A stretch of DNA of 64,000 nucleotides from Parus major. Taxonomy: Eukaryota; Chordata; Aves; Passeriformes; Paridae. Below, piece by piece: positions 12,871 to 25,200 of the stretch (position 1 is its first letter; each line of letters begins with the position of its first letter). The DNA lies in NCBI RefSeq assembly GCF_001522545.3, contig NC_031768.1, forward strand, positions 92,242,230-92,306,229, given 5' to 3'. Position numbers and translations under genes: made by a program. The notes below the pieces were generated by a model. It had not been told where the DNA came from. It saw nothing but the letters and a program-made list of their open reading frames with translations, and ran no database searches.

Positions 12871-15800
12871 CCTTCTCTAGTTAGCATTTCTCCTAGATGT
12901 AAGATCCCTTACATCTAAAGGATTCTCAAGCTAAAGTTCTCTTAAATAAACAGCAGCCTCCAAAAAGAGAAAGTTTAGTGTAATGTCTGAGTTGCTAGCA
13001 TCCTATTCAGTCATTCATTCATTCAAACCAATACACTTCTGGGATTAGAAATTTGTCAGATTGAGTTTACAAAGTAGTCTTATGTTATATATTGGCTGAC
13101 ACATTTCTGTGTCTTTTGGCTAGTCAAGACTCCTGCCTCCCACAGTCTTGGGGATGCCTCTACCCTGGAGGACCTACAAGACCTGGAAGCCCCCCCAGTA
13201 ATAAAATATATTTTGAATGGGTTTCAGAGTACATCAGAATCTCAATTATCTAAAGAACATGGGAAGAACACTGAATAGGGCTTGATAATCGCGTTTACCA
13301 GTAACCAGAATGCCCTGCATGCCCATGGATCTGTGGAAATAATTAGTAATAGAAGCAATTTACCATTTAATTAATAAATGACAAGGGGCAAAACCTTGTC
13401 TGGGTTCACTGAATTTGGATAATTGAGGCTCTACTGTATTTTAAAATCTGAAATATTAACCATTATTCTGTGTGCTTGAGATAATAATCGTTTAAAAAGT
13501 GTGCACGTAACAGGACCAAAGCCTGGTTGTATTATTTCTATAAAGGAAGAATTTCATAATGTCCTACATGCAGAGCTTTGCTCTGCAAGAAAAGATCACT
13601 TTTTTCCTTAAAGTATCTGGACTCTGTGTCCTTAAATATATAGATCTGTGTCATCTTTGAATCTGTAACTACATTCAGGAGCCAGTGAGGAATTTCAGAG
13701 GGCAATGAATAACCTCTCACCACAATGAGTAAGAACTAGTGCTGCAGAACATCTTCAGAGTGGTTCTTATCGCAGCTGCCCACAAAGGAATTTAAGATTG
13801 AGGGAGATAACTTAAATTTTATAATGAAATAAGAAAGACACTAGAATTGGTGCCTACCATAAATAGCCATTCAGAATATGCTGTAGGAAGTGGATTGTGG
13901 GAAGCTGGGATTGAAGACAGACATTCTTGGGTTTATAGTGTATTCCAGTGGATTTAACTGCCATAAAGCACTGGTTTGCTGCCACTTCAAGTCCTTGAAA
14001 AAAGAATTGCAGGCTTCTGGGACTTCCTGAGTTCTGCATGTCTGTTGTGTCATCTCAGACATTTCATAGTTCCCACCTCTGGCATTGAAGCAGTATGACT
14101 GAAGAAAGAGGACTGAGCCTCTAAAAGATGCCATCCTTAGTATCACTCCTAAGACATCAGAAAGTGTGATTCCCTTCTATTTCTCTCAGTCGTGTTTTTT
14201 TTTGCATTCCATCTTTTTGTCCCCCAAATCTCCTCCATTCTGCCATGGTTCTAAGGGATACTGCAAGAAAATTGATGTGGATTTAAATCTGCATTTAAAT
14301 CTGAAAGCAGGGAGAATGGGAAAAGTCTAATCTCTTTCAGAAGGGCTGTCCACTGCTAGAAACCTGCTACTGGAAGCAATCTATTCCTGCGCCCAGGAGG
14401 CTGACTGTAAATCAGTTTGGTTTGTAGTATCCTTTTCAAATACACAATAAACATCAGAGAATAGGCATTCCTTGCAGAAGTGTAATTCCAGCCCCACACA
14501 GATGTTTTCATTCATAAGAAATCTGAGAAATTAACAATAAAACCATGCTATGTAGGTGTCAGGGACTTCTATCTGTTGCTTCTGAAGAAGAAAGTAAAAT
14601 GGTTCATTTCAGTCAAGTTGGTGCTGTCCTCACATGAAAAGTGTCACAGAATTTGGTGGGTACAGTTTTTTTCTGCTCGAGGGATCCATTACCAGAAAAG
14701 TGGGGACATTGCATCAGAAATGATGAGTTGGCACTATTCATGGTGGTCAGGGAAGCTTGGTTATGCAATGAGCCACATCCTGCTCTCCTGACTCTGAGTA
14801 GCTCTGTTGAATTCAATAGTAATTCCATCCATTAAAATCAGTGGAACTACTTGCATCAATAAGTAAGATTTGGCCCAAAGGTTGGTTGATATCAATGTTT
14901 TTAATCTCTCATTTTCATAAGTGCTAGGTTCATTCAAGCAATTTAAAGTGAGGTGAATAAAGAACATTCTGTGCTTTGAATAGTTTGGCATCACACACGG
15001 ACAGAGCATGTGATTAATACCATATTGTTGGCTTTGTTCTTTGCTTTTCAGTTGTGGCTGGCAATGTCCTTTTCATAATTGCTGGTATCCCCCAAGCCTA
15101 TATAATCACTCTCTCCAGATTTTCTTCAATGTCCTTAGATTTTTCCTGTACTCAATGTAATATGTTCCTGTATTCATTACCCTCCCATCAGAACTATAAT
15201 GTGTTTCTGATGTGCTCCTCTGACACGATCAGAGCTGACGTGGAGCGATGTGTTCACCTGACAATGTTTCCCAGACCAATACGTTGTCGGTATTTTCTTG
15301 AGCGTAACCATGGCACTCTTCTGTAGTTGTGCTTCTGGGAAAACCTGTGGAAGCACACTGGTTCAGTCAGTGGTGGTAGATAGGAAGTTGGGCTTGAATT
15401 TCAGACATTTTAGTTCACATGGCTGCCTAAAATAATAGAATTAGGGGATAAGAAATGAAGAAATGAAAAATGGACAATCTTGTTCTCTTCATAGAACTAC
15501 AAACGTTGAATACTTGGAGCATGATACTCTTTATACTTTCTACTGAAAACAGTCAATATATGATATTACTGCTAAAGCACAGCTATGATTTCTGCAGAAA
15601 TAGGAATGACGAATGGCATTGCTGAAGATTAAGCTCTAATGACAATGCTGGTGAAATCTCATTTTTAGCAATTCTACCTTCATTTTTTATATTTTTGAAT
15701 TTTTTTATATTTTTATAATTTTCAAGAAGTAATGCACAGTATGTTTATTTCCTTCCTGCAAACTTCCTGACAGTATGTAGCTTCCTGGATGGGCCCTTTT

Positions 15801-18141
15801 TGTCACCAGGAAATTTCTTTTTAAAAAAAGACAGCAAGACTGATAGTTGTCTGTGCTATTTAGCATGTGTCAATAAGTGAAAGCCTTACCACAATCAGAA
15901 AATATTCATTAATATGCCATGAAATTATGCACTTCTCAAAAGAGAATTCCATTTTGTTGTGTTCTCACTGATGTGACATTCAGGACAGGTTCTGCTTTCA
16001 ATGAAATGTTAGGTCATTTGACTGATATGAAAGAATTTTTACTGATCTAACGGCAGAATGCATAATTTATGGTTACACAGGGGTAAAGGGGAAAAACTTT
16101 GTTACATAGATAACACCTGCATGTATTCATAGTATTAATGCATTCACTGGTTAAGTTCCTTAATGAGATTCACATATTCCCCCTACATATATATTCCCTG
16201 GTGTTCCTTAGGGTGGAATTTTCTCCAAGGGTTTGAAAATCTGAATTCATACTCCCTACTGATGCTCTGGGAGTTTCTGGCCCATATGTCTCTGTGGGTA
16301 CCATTTGCTCAGTTCTCCTGGATGCTTGAGGTATCTGCAGGTACTATGCAAGAGAGGGAGATAAGGTTTGGATCATTGGCTGAGGGATGAGAAGGATGAA
16401 TCCTTGTGAAAGCAGAAGACTGTTACTCAAATCCTTGCACAACGAAATATTCCATGTATTTACAGCTACAGTAAATAGCCCCCTTGCAAGTTTTTTCTTG
16501 CATTGTTTATCCAGCTACACTTATATTAATGACACAATAAACAATTCATAGAAGTTTATAGTTGATTTATCAGCATTCTAAGAACTATTTTGAGATGGAT
16601 AGTAAGTATTACACGTTTTGTAAGCACATCACAGATCTATCTGTAGGTTATTATAAACATCTACTGGCTTCTTCCATTCAGTCCTTTATAACAGCTAATA
16701 AGCATTTATTAAAGCCTTTATTAATAATTTTCTAAATGTTCAGAAGTGGCATTCTTAAAAGTATGACCTATTGGCTATGTAAGAAATCTGTATGTTCTGA
16801 GTGGAGAGTAAAAGATGGAGTCTAAATGCAAATTCTTCCTAAAACAGAATTGGACAATATCGATAAAAACTCTTTTTTAGTTAGGCTGCTAACTTAATGC
16901 TAATGTTAATGCTAATGTCCAAGCATTTCTTCTAATCAGTTTTTGTAGAGCGCTATCACATCTTTTAGCAATCACATCTGAAAAAATTCTCACTTGTAGA
17001 TACTTACAGAAATCATAAGAAGGTAAATTAATTTTAATCCTGAGCAGCTGAAAATTCAGTAGGGTTGTGCTCTAGTAAAAGCTTTTAAAGATTGATATGC
17101 CTCAGAACACTGTCTTTTATAATTAAATCTTTTAGACTGGTAGAATGGCCAAAGGATTCTGTGTTATTATATTTACCATTTATTACTTTTCCCTGTATTT
17201 CTGAGGAGATGAGAGCACTGAAGGTCAAGAGTAAGAGAGGAAACTGGCCTTTGCTAAATTTCTTTTCATTGCTTTGGTATTTTTGACTGGTTTTTGTTCT
17301 TAAGAATATGGGTAGTTCTATATACATCCACTTGTGGCTCTCCAGATGCAGGTTTTCTGGTCATGGTGGTTGGTATTTGCCTGTCTTTCTGGCTTTGAAA
17401 TTTCAACTGAATGGTTACTGCTGGATCTCTTTTTGTGCAGTAATTGCTTGTCTCTAGTTCTTAGTCGTACCAAATAAAAAGAAATAATGGAAATACTTTA
17501 AAGACTTTTAGGAATTGCATTACTGTTTCATCTTTACTTGTAAATCATTATTTATACATATATTTTATATAGTTTTATATATACTATATAGTATTTATAG
17601 TATCGTTTTATTTCTTGGAAACTGAATTTAGGGTAGCTGAGAACTTTCATATTAGTTTTAAGGCTGTAAATCAGTTGAATCAGGTCTGTTCATTCACAGG
17701 TTGGTTTTGCAGAAGTCTCTATTGGTCTAGAAAAATGCATCTGGTTGAATGTGTATGGAGAATTGTTACTTTCTACTTGGACATGTTTACATCAGATGGA
17801 TCAAAGAGTTTTCAGGCTTTGTGGAGACAGAATGAAGATCTGAACTGTAAAGCAAGATCATTCAGAGACAGGGAGATCTGATGGTGAACAGATGATGGTG
17901 ACCTGAGTGTCTCTCAGTCCCCAGCAGCTATCACAAACAAACTACATTACAAAGGACATGCCTTTGCTGCTACTGAAGGTATTATAAAAGCATACTGGTA
18001 TTTCTACCATCTGCTCTGTTAACCTGTGCAGCCTGGAGTTGAGCTTCATGTTTCTCAGCAGGACCAAGTCAAATAAAGCCATACACAGGAAAATATTTTC
18101 ATTTGCTTTGGTGTAGCTTCTAAATTCCTATCTGCAAAGAT
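12871..18141. other. Non-coding DNA, no supported gene
   Basis: This is AT-rich sequence with no open frame above about 91 codons. A good-looking splice acceptor tract ends at 15051, but the following 90-codon frame has no convincing donor and no recognisable protein, so I do not call an exon. AT-rich repeats lie near 15680-15720 and 17550-17600. No transposon is recognised, although old diverged copies could be missed by eye. Confidence 0.5.
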
Positions 18142-18428
18142 TTCACAGAACCACTAAGGTCTAGTCTAATCCTTCAGCTCAAAGCAGCTTCACCTGCAGC
18201 ACATTGCTGAGTGCCATGTCGAGGTAGTTTTTAAGTATCTCCAAGGATGGAGGTCTCTGAGTAGCAATTCCAGGGTCTGAGTACCCTCAACACCATTTTT
18301 TTTTTCATGTTTAAATAGAATTTTATATATTTCCACTTGTGCCGATCCTCTCATCCTTCCATGGGAAAACATGGTCTTCTTTACTGGCCCACATCAGGTA
18401 TTTGATTCAGTTCCCCCTGAGCCTTCAT
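18142..18428 (-). mobile_element. CR1 LINE 3' end, diverged
   Basis: The plus strand begins 'ttcacagaaccactaaggtc', the antisense of a CR1 terminus. It goes on through 'agcagcttcacctgcagcaca', 'gtatctccaaggatggagg', 'ttttcatgtttaaatagaa' and 'ttccacttgtgccgatcctc', and ends at 'ttccccctgagccttcat'. This is the block order of an older avian CR1 subfamily in antisense, with its 3' end to the left. A T10 run around 18297 interrupts the homology. Only about 290 bp remain, so it is 5'-truncated and inactive. Confidence 0.85.
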
Positions 18429-21400
18429 GAAAGTTTTCTGAGATAATTATCTACAAAAACCTTTCTCAATAGCTTTTAGTGCTTACAGCAGGGAGTAGGA
18501 TATTTTTCTTCCATTCTGTTAGGACACAAATAATTTGCAACAGTTCTGCAGAAAAGTTGGGATGACCAATTTAAGTTAACAGTGGTAGGATTAATATAGT
18601 CAGTGCCTTAAGTTTTTGTCAGCATATGTTGAGGTAATTCATTACTTTGGTCAAGATAATCTACAGAGTTAAATAATTTTTTCTCTTCTTTTTGTTTTTT
18701 TCTGTTTCTCAAAAATGTTTTTCTGCTTTCTTTTAATGAAAAATAAGGCTGTTTTCTGTGTTAAGGGAACCACAGAATATGTAAGAGTTATAAAGAACCA
18801 GGAGCTCCTACCCTGTTTCCATCTTTAAGTGTTGCTGGCCACGTGAAAGCTTCTGCTGCATAAAGAGATTATGATGGTGCCAAGTTGCACCTGTGTATCT
18901 GAGGCTTAAAACTTCATTTGTTAAAAAGCAGCATTGATCAATCCTTCCTGGTGAGGTTTCTGCCCCTTCTATGCAGAGTGGCTAAGCAGACTTGGTTGCT
19001 TTACAGTGTCCATGTCATTCTTTGAATTTGTCTCACTGAACTCATTGAAAGAATTCTCTTTTATAATTTCTCATTAGTGTTTGTCTGTTGATAAATTGGA
19101 CAAATATTTTCTTCTAATGTATAAATGCTTACTGTTGGTCCTTGAAATTCTGACTCAACAAATTAGTCCATGGCCCATGTAATTTATTTACTTTTAAACT
19201 GACATATTTTGAGCAGTTTCAACTTTTTTAAGATTATTCAGGAATGTGAACATTGGAATGGACAGCTGGTCTTTACCATTTTGTCTTAGAAGGTCTCAGA
19301 CATGTACTAAGGCCCAATATGTGCATAGATTTTAGCTAATATAATTGCTCTATTTGAAAGGATTGATATTTTTACTAAAGTAATTAAATCAGATCAACTT
19401 CATGCATGTATGTGATTATCTTAATGTAATATCGAGTTATAAATCCACAGAGTTGCATCAGTATAAAATTGCATAAGTCATTTTTTTGGGGGGGAAAGGA
19501 ATAATAGGGCTTAAATTTGTATATTTTAATTTATTTGGAAATAAAGTGCTATTTTAATTTCAATTTTAACATACCATCAAAGCTTCTCCAAGTAATAATA
19601 TAGTGTGTTTAAGATCCTAGCTATCAGTTATTAAATCTAATAGAAGGGTTCCTAATGAGGGATAGATGTATATCATATGCTAAGTTCATTTAAGCAATGT
19701 AAGATGTCTTAGACATTTGTCCCAGCCTATATTTTTCAGTGTAATGTATATATACAGAGAGAAGGTTTCTTGAACTCCAGTAATATTCACTCTCTTTGTC
19801 ATAAGAAAGGAGAGAGTTTGCATTAAACAGGTTCCTTTTATGTTCTACCTACAAAATTTCAAAGAATGCTGAACAAATGAGGTAGGAGTTTGTACATTTG
19901 TGCATCAAAGAAGTGCTTGAATACTTTCTTATACATATAAAGGTATATTGTAGTGCACCCTCAAAAAAAGACTGTATTCTATAATCAATCTGCCTCTGCG
20001 TGAATAATTAAATAATGTTTTCCAATTTAGAAATGCTCTTAAACACACTAAAACTTTGAAATACCCTGCTGAGAAAAAAATAATGGACTAGTTGCTAAAT
20101 GGTCACTGCTAAAGATCCCATAAATGTGGAGCCATTACAGTAATTCACAAACTGTCATTTTTAGTAGTATGTTAGTATTTTCAAACCAGATCCTACCAGA
20201 CTGATGGTGTTTAGATAATGCAGGAGCTAACCAAAAATCCTTCTCTTTCCTTTCAAATTGGTATTTTATTTGTAGGTGGCAAAACAGCAAAATGTTTCAA
20301 GTAGAGTGGATCCCCTGTTACTAAACTGAGCTGAGCAGTTATAAAAACAGTAAGTTAAGATGATGCAATTACATTTTTTTTAAATTTTGAGGTGACTGTG
20401 TCAGCCATCAGGGTAAGGATAACTTTAACTGTGAGGACAGCATGAACAGAGTTTTGTTCAGTAGCTGCAGTTCAGTGTAATGATTGAGAAATGGGAAGAG
20501 GAAGACTAAAAGGAATTAAATGAAGATACATAGAAAATCTGTGTGAAATATATATATATATTATATTTAAATACCATCTTATCTGTAGATTTTCTGAAAA
20601 CCCTTTCAAATGGACCATCAAATACTGGATAAACATAAAATTACTACAGGAGCTGTTCTTCAGTGTGATCAACTGAATGAAAGAATTATCCAAAAGTCTT
20701 TGATTTTGTAGTAATATTGCTGGTTTAGTTATCCAACCTGATCTTGACATAAAAAGTCTTCTTAAGGGCTGGGGTTTTTTTCTGATTTGGAGTTACAAAA
20801 CTTAATTGGGGTTTTTAAACACATCCTAATGATAATTTATTTATTCATTAAGTTACTAGTTAATGTACTTATTACCTGGTTTTCAGAGGAGACTGGATTT
20901 TTAGAATTAAGTATAGTTTTTTGGTCCTGTAAAATGCCAGGATGTTTTGTTTGACCCTGTTTGAAGTTTTGCAGGATTTAGAAAGGATTATGGGTCTTCC
21001 TCAGCTGCCCTTGATACCCAGAGGGTTCTTGGAATCTTTCTTTAGCCTATATACCCAGGAGTTTTTGGCTTAGGGGTTCCTGCCCCCTTTCAGAAGAGTC
21101 CAGAGGTCATGTATTAAATGAGCATTTCATTTTCACTGCCTTATGAACAATTGGGAAGCCAAAATGCAGCTTCTGCAATGATGGAGACAGAAAGAAATCC
21201 CCAGTGACTTCTTGGCTGGCTTTGCTCTTATATTGTGGAAACTCCTCCTCCTTGGAGATGGTAGGATGTGAATTAATCAAGTGTTGAATTAAGGTTGTCC
21301 AGCAGAAACATGCTATGATCTGTTTAGATAACTGGCCTGATGGAAGCTTTATCACATTATGGTAACACAGAGATCTTTACTGTCACATACTCCACTTCCA

Positions 21401-22059
21401 TCATCTCCCCTGGCAGCTCTCATTGTCTTAACAGAAGCCTCCCCAGAAACCAAAAGCAACCAAAAAGGCTGAGATGAGATATAGCTCCAGTCCAAAATAA
21501 TGGGACAGAATACCTGCAACTGCATCTGGTAATACAGGAAAGTGTGGCATGATGGTTTCTCCTCATTGTGAAGATGATTATCTCCATTTATTCCCTGTTA
21601 ATCTGGGAAAATTATGATTACTTTTAAGGCCTAAGGAATGTTTGGTCTTAAAATTGCCAGATTGACCTGGATCTGAGGTTATACCTTCTTCCTCCCCCCC
21701 AGGGAATGCTCTCCTGAGCTGGCATAGGGTGGCCTAACTCTTGCCTTTTAATGACTAGCCTGAGGGAAAGTGTTAGTGGTACCAACAGGGAATCCATCTC
21801 CTGACAGGATGGCAGTGATTTCACAACTGTGCCAGCTATGCTTACGTGGAAAAAAAACTCCCAGCAAAATAACAGCATAAAATGCTACTGCTTGCAAAGC
21901 TACAACAGTGGAGTAATGTAAAGGAAACTAATTGTATACAATCCTCTTGACTAGGCAGCCTGCTGAATAATAAACCTTTCCAAAGCCAGCAAGGCATATT
22001 CATGCAATAGCTGATGATTTTCTTTGTGCATGCCTTGGTTTATATTGTGTACACTGCAT
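18429..22059. other. Non-coding AT-rich DNA, no supported gene
   Basis: This is one of the most AT-rich parts of the window. There is no open frame above about 92 codons, no recognised exon or RNA, and no transposon I can name. A small TA repeat lies at 20550-20563. A G7 run occurs near 19487-19494. Confidence 0.55.
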
Positions 22060-22210
22060 ATGTTTATATTTATACAAATGTTGCTGTGGCACAGAAGCCT
22101 GCTGTAAGCACCCATATTCGGGGTATGCCCGTATGTGTGTTTATATGTGTCTGTATATTTGTGTGCATGCACACATGTGTATGTATATATGTCTGTGTGT
22201 ACGAGAAGCA
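22060..22210. repeat. Imperfect TG/TA/CA alternating repeat
   Basis: A run of interrupted TGTGT, TATAT and CACAC units gives long stretches of alternating purine and pyrimidine. The densest part is 22131-22203, where 'gtgtgcatgcacacatgtgt' is close to self-complementary. The open frames over it, rich in Thr-His and Cys-Val on the two strands, are products of the repeat and not genes. Confidence 0.75.
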
Positions 22211-25200
22211 GATGCACTGTAGGCAGATAAAGCAGATAAATATAGATTCAGATAGAAGCAAAAGCCTATAAATATAGACACTATATAGAGTGAAGGCAGG
22301 CAGATCAGCACAGTTTCGCTATTACTTGCCTTCTGTATAATAAAAGAGTAGCTGACACTGACTAAGGGGATGACACTGTTGCCTCTCAGCGAACAAAATA
22401 AAAAGGTAAGAAAACTTCCTTCCAATACGAGCAGCAATTGTGACAGAAGATTTACTTTATCTAATAATTTGCTTAATACAAGTCATTGTGTACTTTCTTC
22501 CGAAGTCAAAGCGTAGCATTTTTAATTTTACCTTAAAATAAGTCTATAAAATAAAAATCCTGGCCCACAGTCTGAAAAAGTGCTACCTCTAGTTTCTATT
22601 TTACAATAAGCCTTGCACACTGTGCTTTTCAACTTTCTGCTTCTGCTATACAACAGATCTTCTTTGTTTCAGGTCCTACAGTCTCTCCAGATGAACTTGG
22701 GTGGTAGAGTATTGAGGAAAGCATTTAAGTGCAAAATTAACTTTCAGAAATAATGTTGAGTGTGTGCACATATATGTCTGTCTTAGCCTTCTGTTTGTAA
22801 ATCTCTGATGCTTGTTTAAACACTCTTTGTTGTCTCTGTTGTAGCAATATCCATAGCTGTAATATAGGTAGTTAAAATCAGAAAAGCCTTAACCTTACTA
22901 GAGATAAAGAAAACTTTACAGCTATTCGGAGGAGGATTAAAAGGCAATTTTTTCTTAGTCTATAGCTTTTTGTTGAGGTTGTTCAGATAAATCAAGGCTG
23001 CTGAAAAATGCCTGAAACTTGTCACTCTTGTGTTTTTTTGTTTTTTTTTTTAATAATACAGGTAGTATTGAGGAGTTTACAGCAAGAGGCTGGCAGCTAG
23101 GAGTTTGGCATTCTATTTCCAGCTCGACCACTTGCTTACAGGGAGGTCTTGCACAAATTATTTCGAATCTGTGAACTTATTTTCCCATTTGTGAGTAGAA
23201 TTAATAGTAAATATGTCACAGAGTTGGGTAATTGAATAATACCTCGTTTGGTTAATCGGTGTCGTGATTCCAGTGGAACTATGCACAGGGCATGATGTTT
23301 GCAAGAGTCTTTTTGTTCAAAGTGCTCTCATAGTCCTGAGTAAGAATGAAAGGATAACAGTAGGAAATACCACTGATATTTTGTGTTACAAACAATTCCC
23401 TTCTTTTTAATTTATTTGTTTTCAAAATATGCCATTAGCTGATAAGTATTGTCAAGTTTCAGTATTCTGAGGAACTTGCAGCAAAGCAGAAGAAAGGCAA
23501 ACACCAACATGTGTATATTCATATTCAGACCGGCCATACTTAGTATGACAGAACCAAAGACAGAAAATTAAAATGTCAAGTGCTGAAAGGCTTACTGTGG
23601 TCTTTAGCTCATGTAATATAGGTTTTCCTAAAGTATCTAGTCTAAAATGATTTTTCTCTGCAGATAGAAAAGGCAGCTTAGAATATCTGAGTTTTGCTCC
23701 TGAACGAATTACTTGGTTTGGTGCAAGCCATTTTTCACTCAGCTTGCTTATTTTGTTACTTGAAAAACTCTTCCAGGTATATGTTAATATACTCAGTTAC
23801 CACGGTTTCCTATCACCTAGGTGCTTCCTGGAAATTTGATTTTCGAGCCACATTAAGTGTCCTGTGAAGGCGCCTGTTTTTACTGTATCTATTGAGATAC
23901 TTGGACTAAAGAGGAGTTTGAAGTCATGTGTGCATGAACAGTGAGAAGCTTTGGGAAAGGCCTAATGGTTAGGGGAGATGTTGTCACTTCCTCATGTAAA
24001 GCTCTATGAAACAAGGAGCTGCAGACCTGGTTCAGTGGTGGCTTGGGCAGGAGCAGCTCCAGCCTCTGGGCTGGAGGATGCTCTCAGCTCTGGGCACAGC
24101 TCTCACACCTCACCATGCCCTCTGCACTTCAGGGATGCCTCAGGATTGTCATCTACCCATTGTCTGAATATCCTTGAGTTATTCAGGCTCCCTCAGGATG
24201 AAACCTGTGTGTTTTAGGAGTGGTGTTTGAGAGGAATAAAGTGATTTAATGTGATAAATTACAGTACTTCAAAAATTAACTGGCCTGTCCTGGAAGTTCT
24301 TCTGAATCCCTCCTAGTCTTATCTCATGGTTGCTGCACAGTATAAGAAGTCACACTTGCTTCAAAACAAGATGTTGCTTTTAGGGAGCAAAACAGATACT
24401 AAGGTTTGTTGAAGGATTATACTGATCCAACAATTACTTTAGGAATTTAGTCTTGTCAAAATCTCACAGGGAATATCTGGAAGGAAAGTTACACAATCCC
24501 AAAAAGCATTTACTGTGAATTCTGAATTTTGTTTTCTACTTCCTTTCCCTAATTCTGATAAATTAGTAATTACTTACCAGATTAAATTATAACATTAGAT
24601 TTCTTATGCAGCAGGGGAAATATGAGTTAAAAAAAAATAAAATTACTCTGTATCTAAAGCCCCACATGTGTTGATTTCAGTCTGGATCAGATCTTTGCAG
24701 CTGAGTTATAATCTTGAAAACTGATGTTTATTATGGAAACACTGACATAACCTCTATTATTTTGGTTCTGGCAGACATGGCAAAAATATCCAGAGACAAT
24801 TTTTTTCTGAGTTCCTTGCTAGTCTCCTTGGACATTGCTTTCTGAGTCTTTGCCAATTTTACTGCCATTCATTTTGACTAAAACCGTCTTGGAAATACAT
24901 CAGTCTGTAGGAACCATTAGGAAATAACACCATTACACATGTTTAATAGGTTAGCTGAGGGGTGGGGAAAGTTTAGCAACTTCTGCTGTGTCATGGTCAT
25001 TCCAAAACAGTGGAGTCCAAAAGGTTCATGTGAAAAAGAAGTCGGCAGGAGAAAAGTAAAGGTAAATTGCCAAGAAAAGCATACTTGTTGTGAATTACTT
25101 TTGTTGCAAGTAAAGTCATGTTGCACAAGGTCTGCAAAGGTTTATTGATTCTTTAACTAGCAGGAACAGTTGGCAAGCATCCCTAGTATATTTAGGTTTT

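Noticed and set aside
15052..15326. Possible exon after a good acceptor tract ending at 15051
   Set aside because: The frame has no recognisable protein, no strong donor follows, and its apparent start is a GTG, which would not begin a vertebrate protein.
24020..24140. GC-richer segment as a possible exon
   Set aside because: No matching splice sites, no recognisable protein in any frame, and no conservation evidence available.
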